DNA of 64,000 nt. Origin: Shinisaurus crocodilurus (lineage: Eukaryota; Chordata; Lepidosauria; Squamata; Shinisauridae). The position numbers and the translations under genes were made by a program. The notes under the pieces are model-generated. The model was not told where the DNA came from. It saw nothing but the letters and a program-made list of their open reading frames with translations, and did not search any database. The stretch is from assembly GCA_021292165.1 (NCBI GenBank), contig CM037877.1, positions 297,988,726-298,052,725 of the forward strand, in the 5' to 3' direction. Shown piece after piece: positions 55,801 to 64,000 of this stretch; position 1 is the first letter of the stretch; every line of letters begins with the position of its first letter.

Positions 55801-58244
55801 TAAATAAAATGAAGACGCAATTTTATATTAAAACAAATTAAATATTTTAATTACCATTAAAGTGCCAAAACTCAAAAACTCCTGCAGCTCATCAGTAAGG
55901 GTCTTCCCAATTTCCCCCAAATTTATTTATTAAAAAAGAAAAAGCAGCCAGGAAGCTTTGCTTGACCAAGAATAATTGTGTTGTTCTTGTTGCTTTGTTT
56001 CGTTTTTGTTTTGGTTTTTTTGTTAAACTAGCATTTGAACAATTGAGCTGCGAATCAGAAAGATCTTTTGCTCGGGGCTGGAGAGAGAGGTCCCTTCTAA
56101 ATCTGAATATTACAGACCCTAGCAAGCCCCCATGTGCTTCAAAGAAATGTAGTAACAGTGATTGAAATGCAAAAACCTACCGAAATGCTAATTTGAGAAC
56201 AACAGTTCTTGCTAGGTCTTGCCTCAAGCCTGTAATGCAGATGTGCTTAGAACACCTTTCTAATCTTGAAAAAATCATTAATTATGCTGAATGATAACGA
56301 TCAGAGCTAACTCAAATCGTGCCGCAGTGTCCCTATATTGTGGGCCTATTGTCTGCTTTGGGCCTGGAGCGGCCGCTCCAATCGCCCCTATGTTAATCCG
56401 GCCCTGCCCAACGGGAGCTGAGATTTGGTCTCCAGCCGCCCTTCTGCACCGTGCCGCCGGGTGCCTGCGGGTTCCAGGGACCCCTTCGCTCACTCAGCCC
56501 TGTGACCTTCCACTCTGCCCCAGGATCTGCTGCTCCAGATGGGTAACAAGACAGTCCTGTCGGCCCCACTGCCGGCAGGGGGCTGCCTGGATTCGCACCT
56601 CCTCCTGCACCTCACTCCGTCTCACCTGACGCTGCGCCTGGGCGACGCCGAGGCCGCCGGTCCGAGCCCGGAGCCCGAATTCGAACGCCTGCAGCAGATC
56701 TGGCTGGACAAGAAGGGGACCCTCGTCATTGGCGGTCTGCCTGGTATGTCTTCTCCTACAATGGGAGGGTGATGCTTTGGGATAACCCAATGAAGGATGC
56801 CATCACAGTTTTTGTTCTTTAGCTGTGGAGGACGAGACAGCCTCCCCCAACCTGGTGCCTTCCAGATGGGTGGGGCTGCAGTTCCTATCATCCCCAGCCA
56901 GGTGGGAATTGCAGCCCCACCTGTCTGGAGGGCCCCAGGTTGGGGAAAGCCGCCTTCAAAGCCCTTCAGGCAATAGCTTGGGCTGAAACATGCCCTGCTG
57001 AAGAGAGATATGTGGCTATCCAGTTGCCTCATCATCAGCACCTATTGGCTAGTGTCTATGCCACATAGCCCAGGATCCCTTTCCCGCTGTTCCTGCCAAT
57101 GCCCGGGGCAATGTTTGCTTTTAAAACTGGGAATGACTGGAGTTGCCACCGAACACATCAGGAGAGCACCAGACTTGGAGGCTGCCCAAATGCTTTGGAC
57201 CCGCCTGTCCAGATGCTGAGCTCCCCTTACAGAAGAACTTAACTATATAGCCCCTGCTGTGGATCCAGCCACTGGTCCATCCTTCCGCTCCAGGATCTGT
57301 TTTCCCACAGTGTGCTATCCAGATGCCCCAATGGGGAGCCCACGAGCAGGGCATGAACGGAACAGCCCTCTTCTCTGTGGTTTGTCTCCAAGATCTGTTT
57401 TCCAGAGGTAGACTGCATTTGCCCATAGAGGTTCCCTTGGGCCATCTTGGCGAATGGACGCTGGCAGACCTCGCCTCCTCCGTCCATCAGTTTGTCTAAT
57501 CCCCTGTTAAAGACCTCCCAGCCAGCAGCCAACACTGCATCTTGTGGTTTGCGAGTTCCGCGTACTAATGACGTTCTGTATGAAGAAGGACGTGGTTGGG
57601 TATGAGTGCTTTGGCCTGGGGTCCCCAATGTGGCACCCGTGTGCACCGGTGTGTCCGTGGACACCTCTCCCGGCATCCTCCCTCTCCCAGGCTTCTGGCC
57701 CCTCTTCATTTTTATTTCTTAGGATTTTTAAAAAATTAATTATTTTGCAGTGGGAGGCTGGGAGGCTGAGAAGCAAAGTTTTGTGTTTGGGACCCCACCT
57801 CTGCTTTGTCCTTGGGATCATGAGCAGGTTCCTTTTCTTTCAGTCTCACCAGCTTGCTTGCTGGGAAATGAGTCTCGTGTGGCCGGACGTGCCCACCGTG
57901 GCAGCCATTTTATGAATGGGCAAGCCCCTCCCCCATGGCAGCCATGTTGTGGGAGCGCCCCCGATACTCTCTCAGATATGCCCACGGACCCCTGGCTTAG
58001 GTGTATGCACAAAGTTTCTGGGGGGGGGGGCCTTCCTCACCACGAGTCATGTATTTCTCTTCCAGGACAGGGATTATCCAAGCCGGCCCAGGGTGGATCT
58101 TTCTTCCACGGCTGCCTGCGTGCGATCCGGGTGCAAGGCCAGGAGCTGGACCTCGACTCAGTGCAATCCAGGAGCAGCTCTATCTGGGCACACAGTTGCC
58201 CCGGAAACAACGGGGGCAGAACCGGCACAGAAAGTGGGCATTAG
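39709..58244 (+). CDS. SHBG: Sex hormone-binding globulin
   Basis: SHBG is a secreted plasma carrier of androgens and estrogens made of two laminin-G-like domains. Eight coding exons are defined by GT/AG sites and matching phases: 39709?-39811, 41804-41919, 44543-44732, 45698-45859, 48993-49161, 53844-53989, 56524-56743, 58066-58244. Exons 2-8 give 393 residues after a hydrophobic signal; human SHBG is 402 in total. The first LG domain (exons 2-5) has [20 protein letters not shown] and keeps the residues equivalent to human steroid contacts Ser42, Asp65 and Asn82; Lys134 appears to be replaced. Cysteine pairs are present in exon 5 (GCMRRW, KGCFST) and exon 8 (HGCLRA, HSCPGN). Possible N-glycosylation sites are NRS, NGS and NKT; the two human C-terminal sites are absent. 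Oddity: exon 1 has no in-frame ATG. Introns are filled with transposons. Confidence 0.93.
40383..40515. mobile_element. Palindromic MITE, family 2 (SHBG intron 1)
   Basis: The arms GGCCCTCCAGATGTGCTGGG and CAGCACATCTGGAGGGCC are inverted around TTACAACCCCCATCATCC. The ends are worn. Confidence 0.7.
40930..41041. mobile_element. Palindromic MITE, family 1, with perfect TSD
   Basis: The left end is CAGAGTTCTCCAACCTTGGG and the right end complements it. The flanks are an exact TTCTAGAG duplication (40922-40929 and 41042-41049). One arm is shortened. Confidence 0.9.
41804..41919 (+). CDS. SHBG: SHBG exon 2
   Basis: It lies between the acceptor CCGCCCCAG and the donor AAG|GTAAAC (GT at 41920). 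It encodes [20 protein letters not shown] ... MNIDLQTVT, aligning with the human segment before the steroid-binding strand. It begins in phase 0 and ends two bases into a codon. The CpG-rich block at 41620-41770 just upstream is unexplained. Confidence 0.85.
41941..41980. repeat. (GT)n(GA)n microsatellite
   Basis: A GT run passing directly into GA in SHBG intron 2. Confidence 0.95.
41998..42228 (-). mobile_element. CORE/MIR-like SINE
   Basis: Same family as 38788-39003: TTATTTATTTATTATATTTA tail, CAACAACCCTGTGAGGTAGG and CAAAGTCACCCAGTGAGCTT. A partial copy lies at 44805-44885 and a plus-strand tail at 46828-46905. Confidence 0.75.
42412..42769 (-). mobile_element. LINE 3' end with C-terminal zinc finger
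   Basis: On the minus strand the last 92 codons of an ORF end in [20 protein letters not shown], a C2H2 finger of the kind found at the C-terminus of some LINE proteins. A short 3'UTR and a (GAT)n-like tail follow. The 3' 89 bp are identical to 55169-55257. The clade is not resolved. Confidence 0.6.
42876..43974 (+). mobile_element. Non-autonomous hAT element with nested insertions
   Basis: Termini CAGAGGCGGTGTTAGG and the complement of CCTGGCACTGCCCCTG are imperfect inverted repeats, with an exact 8-bp duplication ATGGAGAG at 42868-42875 and 43975-43982. A MITE is nested at 43710-43845. Bases from about 42990 to 43450 are absent from the two sister copies; this insert contains AATAAA near 43393 and resembles a decayed LTR, though I cannot prove that. 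Confidence 0.85.
43710..43845. mobile_element. Palindromic MITE, family 1, nested
   Basis: Perfect-looking hairpin with ends CAGTGTTC and GAACACTG. The flanks are exact CTTTAGAG copies (43702-43709 and 43846-43853). The uninserted target survives at 23379-23386. Confidence 0.95.
44543..44732 (+). CDS. SHBG: SHBG exon 3, steroid-binding core
   Basis: Acceptor CTCTCCCCAG, donor CGG|GTACGG. It encodes [20 protein letters not shown] to [12 protein letters not shown] and holds the equivalents of the Ser, Asp and Asn steroid contacts. Confidence 0.95.
45459..45587. mobile_element. Palindromic MITE, family 1 (SHBG intron 3)
   Basis: Ends CAGTGTTCTCCAACCTTGGC and its complement; core CTACAACTTCCCAGCATGCC. 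The flanking duplication is no longer clear. Confidence 0.85.
45698..45859 (+). CDS. SHBG: SHBG exon 4
   Basis: Acceptor CTCCCCACAG, donor CCG|GTAAGA. Fifty-four codons, [20 protein letters not shown] to [15 protein letters not shown], in phase with both neighbours. Confidence 0.93.
45940..46336 (+). mobile_element. CR1 LINE 3' end (SHBG intron 4)
   Basis: It encodes the CR1 ORF2 C-terminus ([20 protein letters not shown] ... HLSEML) and ends in TTCTATGATTCTATGATTCT. It begins about 80 bp downstream of the exon 4 donor. Confidence 0.9.
46598..46754. mobile_element. Short hAT MITE with perfect TSD
   Basis: The ends CAGGGCTGGTGCAAGGC and GGTAGCACCGGCCCTG are inverted. The exact 8-bp duplication CTCTGGTG lies at 46590-46597 and 46755-46762. 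Confidence 0.85.
46905..48465 (+). mobile_element. L2-type LINE fragment interrupted by CR1
   Basis: The left part encodes the RT box [13 protein letters not shown]. The right part (from 47739) encodes [14 protein letters not shown] and [16 protein letters not shown], typical of the L2 ORF2 end, then an AAATAAATAAAT tail. Stops and frame breaks show it is old. A minus-strand CR1 (47216-47738) splits it. Confidence 0.75.
47216..47738 (-). mobile_element. CR1 LINE 3' end nested in L2
   Basis: On the minus strand it encodes [20 protein letters not shown] to LDRHLSGML, followed by the CR1 tail next to TAGAATCATAG. It is 5' truncated. Confidence 0.9.
48993..49161 (+). CDS. SHBG: SHBG exon 5
   Basis: Acceptor CCCTTGCAG, donor TCAG|GTACAG. 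It encodes [20 protein letters not shown] onward, with two cysteines likely paired and an NRS sequon. It ends one base into a codon. Confidence 0.92.
49766..49800. repeat. (AT)n microsatellite
   Basis: An uninterrupted AT dinucleotide run in SHBG intron 5. Confidence 0.95.
49827..49946. mobile_element. Palindromic MITE, family 1, with perfect TSD
   Basis: Ends CAGTGTTCTCCAACCTTGGG and the complement, ending GAGCCCTG. The exact duplication CCTTAGAG lies at 49819-49826 and 49947-49954. Confidence 0.9.
50013..50392 (-). mobile_element. LINE 3' fragment (same family as 14722)
   Basis: The reverse complement contains the DQRKDFFFT-type end of the ORF and the GGACTAGATGGACCCTTGGC 3'UTR. Confidence 0.75.
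50393..50569 (-). mobile_element. 5S-rRNA-headed SINE with CR1 tail
   Basis: On the minus strand: ACAGGCCTGTGGCTCGCGCC, CTTGTCTGAGCGTGGAAAGC, TACTTGGATGGGAGACC, then a CR1 tail. Its flank (50570-50625) is repeated next to the copy at 51068. Confidence 0.85.
51068..51247 (-). mobile_element. 5S-rRNA-headed SINE with CR1 tail
   Basis: It is very similar to the copy at 50393-50569 in the same orientation, and shares about 60 bp of non-SINE flank (TGCGTTCTCTTATTATGAGA and on). Both probably derive from one local duplication. Confidence 0.85.
52296..52324. repeat. (GT)n microsatellite
   Basis: A GT run in SHBG intron 5, followed by GCATGCATGCATGC. Confidence 0.95.
52932..53513 (-). mobile_element. 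Non-autonomous hAT-like element, sister of 42876
   Basis: In reverse it starts CAGGGGCAGTGCTATGGGGC and contains the same CCCACTAGGGCTGGAGCCCC. It lacks the ~450-bp insert of the 42876 copy but carries a family 1 MITE. Confidence 0.75.
53033..53167. mobile_element. Palindromic MITE, family 1, with perfect TSD
   Basis: Reference copy: both ends CAGTGTTCTCCAACCTTGGG in inversion, exact duplication CTCTAAAG at 53025-53032 and 53168-53175. It occupies the same host position as the MITE at 43710, so this insertion probably predates copying of the host element. Confidence 0.95.
53844..53989 (+). CDS. SHBG: SHBG exon 6
   Basis: Acceptor CTTCCCCCATAG, donor ACG|GTGAGA. It encodes [20 protein letters not shown] to ALRLDLQDT, the start of the second LG domain, with an NGS sequon. 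Confidence 0.9.
54145..54249. repeat. Minisatellite, five copies of a 21-bp unit
   Basis: The unit is GGCCCCGCGGCTGCTTCCCA plus G, with a few substitutions between copies. It lies in SHBG intron 6. Confidence 0.95.
54665..55075 (+). mobile_element. LINE 3' fragment split by a SINE
   Basis: It has the same family 3'UTR as 14722. The sequence GGCTACTAGT is separated from TGATGGCTATGTATTCTCTC by the SINE at 54724-54894, while in the 14722 copy the two parts are contiguous. Confidence 0.75.
54724..54894 (+). mobile_element. 5S-rRNA-headed SINE with CR1 tail, complete
   Basis: The best-preserved copy: CTTGTCTGAGCGTGGAAAGC, GAGCAGGGTCAGGCCTGG, CTTGGATGGGAGACC, then CTGCATTGAGCAGGGGGTTG and a CTATGATCCTATGAT end. 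Confidence 0.9.
55169..55257 (-). mobile_element. Truncated LINE 3' end, identical to 42412-42499
   Basis: Eighty-nine bases match the 42412 copy without a difference, including CACTCGTGACCGAGTAAGAT and GGATAAAAGGAGGAAATTCT. Confidence 0.85.
55737..56406. mobile_element. Non-autonomous hAT element with perfect TSD
   Basis: Ends CAGGGCCGGATTAA and TTAATCCGGCCCTG are exact inverted repeats. The 8-bp duplication CCCAACGG lies at 55729-55736 and 56407-56414. The interior is AT-rich and noncoding. The element ends about 117 bp before SHBG exon 7. Confidence 0.92.
56524..56743 (+). CDS. SHBG: SHBG exon 7
   Basis: Acceptor TCTGCCCCAG, donor CCTG|GTATGT. It encodes [20 protein letters not shown] to [12 protein letters not shown], with an NKT sequon. 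It ends one base into a codon. Confidence 0.92.
57255..57600 (-). mobile_element. LINE 3' fragment (same family as 14722), diverged
   Basis: On the minus strand, [20 protein letters not shown] followed by the family 3'UTR. It lies in SHBG intron 7. Confidence 0.6.
58066..58244 (+). CDS. SHBG: SHBG exon 8 and stop
   Basis: Acceptor TTTCTCTTCCAG. It encodes [20 protein letters not shown] and [10 protein letters not shown], then TESGH and TAG at 58242-58244. The close resemblance to the human C-terminus fixes the end. Confidence 0.93.
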
Positions 58245-58650
58245 ACGGTGCGCTGGGGCGACACCGCCGCCTCCCTGCTGGTCTTCTGCGTGCCTCTCGG
58301 GCTCGGATGGCCGCTCAGTCGTCGCCAAAAAAGAGGACACCAACTTGCATAACATTTTCAACATGTGCAAACCTTTACGTACAGGTGCTGATTTAGAAAT
58401 TATAAATGGGTAATTTACGTAGAAATACTGTGCATCTCACCATAGTGAGGGTGACCAGGTGCTCAGTGTGACTAGGCAATTTCAAAGCCTTCCCCCCCTG
58501 CGGCTTTCCCTTCTGATGATTCTTTATCGTTAAACTGGACTTGGACTCTGGACACCTTCCAGTGGAGGACGGTCCTCTGCCAGCTCTCCGAAAGAGAGGG
58601 CTGGTCCTCTGCAAAGCAGAGGACATCTGGCCACTCCTTCGGGCAGAAAT

Positions 58651-58656
58651 AATAAA
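58651..58656 (+). terminator. SHBG: Candidate SHBG polyadenylation signal
   Basis: The first AATAAA after the SHBG stop codon, about 400 bp downstream. Confidence 0.45.
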
Positions 58657-58934
58657 ATAACGAAACACGTGCCCATTTCAAAAGATGTGCAGCACAATCG
58701 TCTCGCTGTTTACTCAGAAGTAAGTCCCACTGTTTATTGGGGCCAACTCCCAAGTAAGTGTGCGTAGGATTACAGCCTGAAACCCCTAGTAGGCCAGGAA
58801 GTGGGATATACAATTAAAAATAAATAAATACAGATAAATGTAAAGACAGGGGCATGTTATGGTCAGTTTACTATCATTCCTGACTCAGAGAGCGGGGCAG
58901 GAGAGAAGCTGTAGCAGAGGAAATGACTTTAAGG

Positions 58935-59045
58935 CACAATCCTATGCAAGTTTAGACAGAAAAAAGGCTGACAACTTCCAGCATGCCCCAGCCAGCATGC
59001 TGGGAGTTATCGGCCTTTTTTCTGTCTAAACTTGCATAGGATTGT
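58935..59045. mobile_element. Palindromic MITE, family 3
   Basis: The arms CACAATCCTATGCAAGTTTA and TAAACTTGCATAGGATTGTG are perfect inverted repeats with a shortened central hairpin. Confidence 0.85.
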
Positions 59046-59059
59046 GTGTGCCCTTAGCC

Positions 59060-59406
59060 CAGTGCTTCTCAATTATTTTCTGTCATGCCCCCCCTAGGAA
59101 GAAGAAAACATTTCGCGCCCCCCGCGCGACTGTAAATAGTATCATTTGTCTATAAAATTGTTATAAGTACACCTCTGCATAACACTGTATCCTTATTAAC
59201 GTATAAGAGAATAAAAAAAGAAAGAAATGTGGATCAATTTACAACAAAGAATAGCTTTATTAACTGTAGCAGAAAAGATTTAAAGGAGCACAGGATTTAA
59301 AGGAACACAATATTAAAAAAAACTTTTAACTGAGGTCAAACGAGCCCCCCTTTACGGAGCCTCGCGCCCCCCCTGGGGGGCCCGCCCCACTATTTGAGAA
59401 GCACTG
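59060..59406. mobile_element. Non-autonomous hAT element with perfect TSD
   Basis: Ends CAGTGCTTCTCAATTATT and the complement of ATTTGAGAAGCACTG. The exact 8-bp duplication CCTTAGCC lies at 59052-59059 and 59407-59414. Confidence 0.92.
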
Positions 59407-60204
59407 CCTTAGCCTATACCAGGCCAAAACGTGTCTTCCTGAATATGCCGTGGGCGGAGGTGGCGGGAGAGGGGCAGACCCAAGCTGTAATTCTTGGTGC
59501 AAGGATAGGAGAATTATAAGTACACAAAGAGTATCCCTGTTAGGAACTGGGGGAGAAATTAGTCCGGTTTGCCTTTTAATGTGAACTTAAACTTATTTTA
59601 CAACTTTCAACCAAAACGCAGTTATTCTTTGAAACGTGCACTTCTCGGAATGTTGCAGTACAGTTCTCTTCAATCATAAAAATATATACAAAAATGCACA
59701 CGTTAGGGGAAAGTGCGGACAACATGCGTGCGTTGGAGGGGGGGGGAACAGCGTGCGGAACAAAGTGTCTGAATCCTCACGCAGGCTTTTCATAAAATCT
59801 CAAACTGACGCGGAAACGGGACGAACCGGACTTCAGACTGGAAAAATGAGAAACGGAGAGAACCCAAGATGGACGGGTTCATCCCTCTGATCTGATGCAG
59901 ATCTGCGGCATGTCAGAGTGTATACTGCGTGGTCCCGCGGCTGTGTCGGGGACAGAGGGCTGCCTGTGATGCGGCTGGAAAGTGCTATATTAGAACCACA
60001 ATCCTAGAAGGAAAAAAAAACCCTGATTGTGATTCAAACTCAGCACATATACCAGGGCTGCCACATTTAATCGAAAGCTGGATTGCCCCCCCTCCCCCCC
60101 GGCAAAATCCACACCCTAAAGTGGAGGTTGCCCTTTCTAAGGACCAAACTAGGGGCGGTGCCCTTCGGGGAATTATATTAGTGATTAGGATAGATATTAG
60201 GAAA

Positions 60205-60948
60205 CCAAATGCAGAGTTACAGAATGGGGGACACTTGGCTCAACAATACTACAAGTGAGAAGGATCTTGGAATTGTGGTAGATCACAAACTGAATATGAG
60301 CCAGCAATGCGACGTGGCTGCAAAGAAGGCAAATGCAATTTTGGGCTGTATTAATAGAAGTATAGCTTCCAAATCGCGGGAAGTGATAATTCCCCTTTAC
60401 TCGGCACTGGTTAGGCCTCATCTTGAGTACTGCGTCCAGTTCTGGGCACCTCACTTTAACAAGGACATAGACAAACTGGAGAGGGTTCAGAGGAGGGCAA
60501 CAAGGATGATAAAGGGACTGGAAACAAGGCCCTATGAGGAGAGACTGAAAGAACTGGGCATGTTTAGCCTTCAGAAGAGGAGACTGAGGGGAGATATGAT
60601 CACACTCTTCCAGTATTTGAAGGGATGTCACACAGAGGAGGGCAAAGATCTCTTCTCGTTCATCCCAGTTTGCAGGACATGGAATAATGGGCTCAAGTTA
60701 CAGGAACCTAGATTCCACCTAAACATCAGGAAAAATTTCCTGACTGTCAGAGCAATAAGACAATGGAATCAACTACCTAGGGAGGTGGTGGGCTCTCCCA
60801 GTCTGGAGGCATTCAAGGTGCAGCTGGACAGACATCTGTCAGGGATGCTTTGACCTGGATTCCTGCATTGAGCAGGGGGTTGGACTCGATGGCCTTGTAG
60901 GTCCCTTCCAACTCTACTTTTCTATGATTCTATGATTCTATGATTGCA
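60205..60948 (+). mobile_element. CR1 LINE, longest copy in the window
   Basis: An uninterrupted 200-residue ORF2 C-terminal frame (KDLGIVVDHKLNMSQQCDVA to LDRHLSGML) is followed by the CR1 tail with three TTCTATGA units. The open frame suggests a fairly young insertion, but the RT and endonuclease parts are missing. Confidence 0.92.
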
Positions 60949-61204
60949 CGAATGGCTTTTTAAAAGTAAATCGTGGGTCTTCTGGACTGGGACTCTGCTG
61001 TGTCAGGGAAGAGAAACCTAACCATTTCCTCCCCTCCCAGCTGCAATTTGGATCCGCATTGGGAGGGAGGGGAGGGAGGAACGGGCCGCCTGTGATTTAC
61101 TTTTAAAAAACCATGCATGGGATCGCTAATCGTTTTAGGGAGGGCACTGCATCCAGTTTTGCCCCCAAGATGGTGCCGGCTTATGGGTGCATCTTCTAAG
61201 AACG

Positions 61205-61206
<2 letters not shown>

Positions 61207-61236
<30 letters not shown>
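61207..61236. repeat. (AT)n microsatellite
   Basis: An uninterrupted AT dinucleotide run. Confidence 0.95.
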
Positions 61237-61238
<2 letters not shown>

Positions 61239-62100
61239 TGCTGGTGGATTCTGAACTACTGTTCTTATTCAAATGCACATTTTAATTGATCGAGGTGATC
61301 AATCGATACGCTCAGTCAATTGCAACTTCTTTCGTTGGGTTGGGAGCCCTAATATTTACAATAGGTTTGTCGGCTGCGATTCATAGGTGAGCCCCCAAGG
61401 CAACTGACCCCAAATATGTCCGTATCCAAACAGTTGTGCATGCGCTCAAAACTCTGTTCCGAGCGAACTTGTCTTCTGCGCCAAGAAGTGCAGAATTCTG
61501 CTGCCTGCATACATTATGCCAAACAAGCACATTTGCTGATTGTATCTTTGCGAAGAGGGGCCAGGAGCTGTCTAGGGTGCTGAGACCCTGCCCCCGTTTC
61601 TACCACAGAAAGCTTTCTAAAGTTCTTTTTGGCTTCAGGAAGATTATGGGTGGGTTGGGTGGGTCTCAGCACACTTCCAAGCGTAGCTTTGCTTCCATGA
61701 TGGCTAGAATCTTGAGTTCAAAAGGAAATTAGAACGCCCCCCCCCAAGCTAGTGCCCTTCTGATGATGATGGGCATTGCAGCCCAACACATCTGGAAGTC
61801 TCCAGCTTGGAGGAGGCTGGTGTGTACACGTATAAAACTGGCTGTGACATTACATGTTCCTTTGCGCATGGTGCACAGCCGTGCGCGGCTGTCGCTCTCC
61901 AGTGGCAGCATCTGTAGCCGACTGAAGATGCAGTTTGGAGGCCGCAATCGGAAATGGCTGTAAGTCTGGGGCGGGGTGGTGGTGGTGGTGGTATTTCTTC
62001 AGCCCCTCGTGCACATCCCAGAGTGGCGCCCTTCCCAGTTTCCACGCAAGAAGCCCAAAGCGTTCTTCAGCTACGGCGGACAACGTTCCTGCTCATTTTT

Positions 62101-62106
62101 TTTATT
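62101..62106 (-). terminator. Candidate GRK polyadenylation signal
   Basis: AATAAA on the minus strand about 910 bp beyond the kinase stop codon. Confidence 0.4.
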
Positions 62107-62320
62107 GGGTACGAACTGTCGCTCCACAGCAAAGGGAGAGAGCGACCCTGCCTGCCCACCCCCGCCGCCCTGGACACCCAACGCTGTCGAGCGTGCCAAA
62201 CAGCTGATAATGCCTGGCCCTTCTCCATCCCTCCTTTCTCCGCCTCATCCTCATCTAACCCCCTCGGGGGCTGGGAGAGAAAGTTCATCATTGAAGAGGA
62301 GTAATACAATGCTCTGGAGC

Positions 62321-62418
62321 AGTGTTCCCCAACCTTGGGTCCCCAGAGGTTTTTGGCCTACAACTCCCAGCATGCCCCAGCCAGCGTACCTCTGGGGACC
62401 CAAGGTTGGGGAACACTG
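62321..62418. mobile_element. Palindromic MITE, family 1, internally deleted
   Basis: Ends CAGTGTTCCCCAACCTTGGG and complement; one hairpin arm is lost. The flanks CTCTGGAG and CTCTAGAC match at six of eight bases. Confidence 0.85.
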
Positions 62419-63016
62419 CTCTAGACATTACAATGCTGAGAACAGCAGGTCGTTTTTTGTTCTTTCTTCAGCACCAGAATGTTGAGTCCCGGTATGAAAC
62501 TGGGACCAGCATCTGCCCTCCCAGCAACCTCTTTGCTGATCGCTTTCACTTCCTACCCACAAACTAGAAACAGAACCCAGGAAATCCTCACAGGGAACCT
62601 CATTTTTGGGCTTCAAAATAGGTGAGGGGGTGGGTACAAAGCAGAGCCGGTCAGTTACTTAAAGTAAGGAAAGGGCCTTCAGGGTGAATGCCCCAATTCT
62701 ATGAGGAGGGATGTGGAGCCTAGTGGTTCGAGGAGGAGGGTGGAACCCAGGCGTCCTCGTGGGCTTTTGAACTGGATCCAAAAGGGAAGTCGAGTCTAAT
62801 CTGTTTGAGAAAGTGGAGGCAGTGTGTTAGGGTTCCTGGCTTCTTTCCCCTACTCCAGAAAGTCACTGCAGCCCTAGATTGTCCCACATCACGTCACCGT
62901 TGCACATGCCCTGCACATGGCCTAGTTCTGTGAGAGCCGGGGTTTTTTTTTGCCAAGAACCACGGGGGTGGGTGGGTGGGCAGCGGCAGTCCTGGAGAGG
63001 CCTCAGCCGCCTCCCT

Positions 63017-63367
<351 letters not shown>

Positions 63368-63686
63368 TCAGAGCTCCTCGGGGCACATGGAAACGGGATC
63401 AGGGCTGGTGGCGCCAATGTCAGTGGGGTGGTGTATCCACTCCGGATTTCAGTCTGAACTTTAAAGGCGCTATCCATGGCGCCGAACCCTATCCCCAAAC
63501 TTGGTCCTGTGCCATGGTTAGCTCTTTCAAAGTTTGGAGTAAAATCCAGAGGGGATACGCAGCCCTGGTGAGACTTTGAAGCCACCGGCTTCCCCGGGAT
63601 CCACCGGCTTCCTCGGGATCCACCTCTTCCCTCCAACCCCTCCGCCGCCCCAGTCACGTCGGTCCACCTAGACCGGAGGCCGTTAC

Positions 63687-63888
63687 CTGCCTCTAGCCGG
63701 CCCCAATTCATTTGTCTGAAGAGAGGATGGTTCTTCAGCTCGGCGCACTCGTTGTTCTTGAACCCGAGGCGCCCGGCGGGGTCTTTGGTCATCAGCCCCT
63801 CGCAGCAGGCCTTGCACTCGGCACTGAAGTTCTCCGGGTATGCCACGGGGTCGTTCAGGATACGGCGAGTCACCTCCTTGTTCTCGAC
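63687..63888 (-). CDS. GRK1-type rhodopsin kinase, penultimate exon
   Basis: Acceptor CATCTGCCGCAG, donor GGCAG|GTAACG (exon ends at 63687). The 202 bp encode VENKEVTRRILNDPVAYPEN to HPLFRQMNWGRLEA, the end of the kinase C-lobe, including KDPAGRLGFKNNECAELKNH. It ends one base into the glycine codon completed by the next exon. The earlier exons lie beyond the right edge, so the gene is partial here. Confidence 0.88.
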
Positions 63889-64000
63889 CTGCGGCAGATG
63901 GAGGGGAAGGGGGGAAAAGAAGATGGTGAGGGGTTGGTGGGTCAGAAAATGTGGTGGTGGGGGGGCGTTTAACGCCCCGCCCAAAGTTTGTCCCTCTGTC

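Larger units (their letters stand above)
58245..63016. other. Intergenic and 3'UTR sequence between SHBG and GRK
   Basis: The left part is SHBG 3'UTR and the right part is the 3'UTR of the minus-strand kinase. Between them I see only repeats: a family 3 palindrome, a hAT element, the longest CR1 fragment, an AT tract and a family 1 MITE. No extra gene is recognised. Confidence 0.55.

Noticed and set aside
60205..60948. 214-residue protein gene
   Set aside because: It is the C-terminus of CR1 ORF2 with the standard CR1 3' tail, so it is annotated as a LINE fragment.
61763..61963. Possible small gene between SHBG and GRK
   Set aside because: The 66-residue frame starts inside a half palindromic element and has no partner exon or known domain.

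Overview
This 64-kb window is vertebrate nuclear DNA, most likely from a non-avian reptile and probably a squamate. The basis is the repeats: CR1 and L2-type LINEs, CORE/MIR-like SINEs, many palindromic hAT-type miniature elements, and a SINE that joins a 5S-rRNA-like head to a CR1 tail. An intact SHBG gene argues against a bird, a group reported to lack it. The species cannot be named from sequence alone. High GC, CpG islands and short introns suit a microchromosome-like region.

Four protein genes are supported. (1) An SLC35G-family transporter (5602-6663, minus) in one coding exon. (2) ZBTB4 on the plus strand: CpG-island 5' exon(s) near 10.1 kb and perhaps 2.1 kb, a possible second noncoding exon at 21983-22065, one large coding exon (27791-31548), and a long 3'UTR to about 36.57 kb. 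(3) SHBG on the plus strand: eight coding exons from about 39.7 to 58.24 kb, with splice sites and reading phases that agree throughout. (4) The 3' end of a GRK1-type rhodopsin kinase on the minus strand (63017-63888), whose remaining exons lie beyond the right edge.

From left to right: 0-10 kb holds a CpG island, the transporter and old SINEs; 10-27.8 kb is ZBTB4 intron 1, which includes a cluster of RFX X-box motifs; 27.8-36.6 kb is the ZBTB4 terminal exon; 36.6-39.6 kb is repeat-rich intergenic DNA; 39.6-58.2 kb is SHBG, with introns packed with nested transposons; 58.2-63 kb is intergenic repeats; 63-64 kb is the GRK1-like gene. The genes do not form a pathway. ZBTB4 is a methyl-CpG-binding repressor, SHBG carries sex steroids in plasma, GRK1 shuts off opsins, and SLC35G proteins are orphan membrane transporters.

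The ZBTB4 coding exon is broken by several single-base frame changes although every domain is conserved, and SHBG exon 1 has no in-frame ATG. I read both as probable indel errors in the assembly. The most interesting non-genic signals are the 5S/CR1 SINE, the palindromic miniature elements with 8-bp target duplications of the form nnnTAnnn (one of them with an empty-site copy in the same window), and the X-box cluster. I found no sign of an undescribed multi-gene system.
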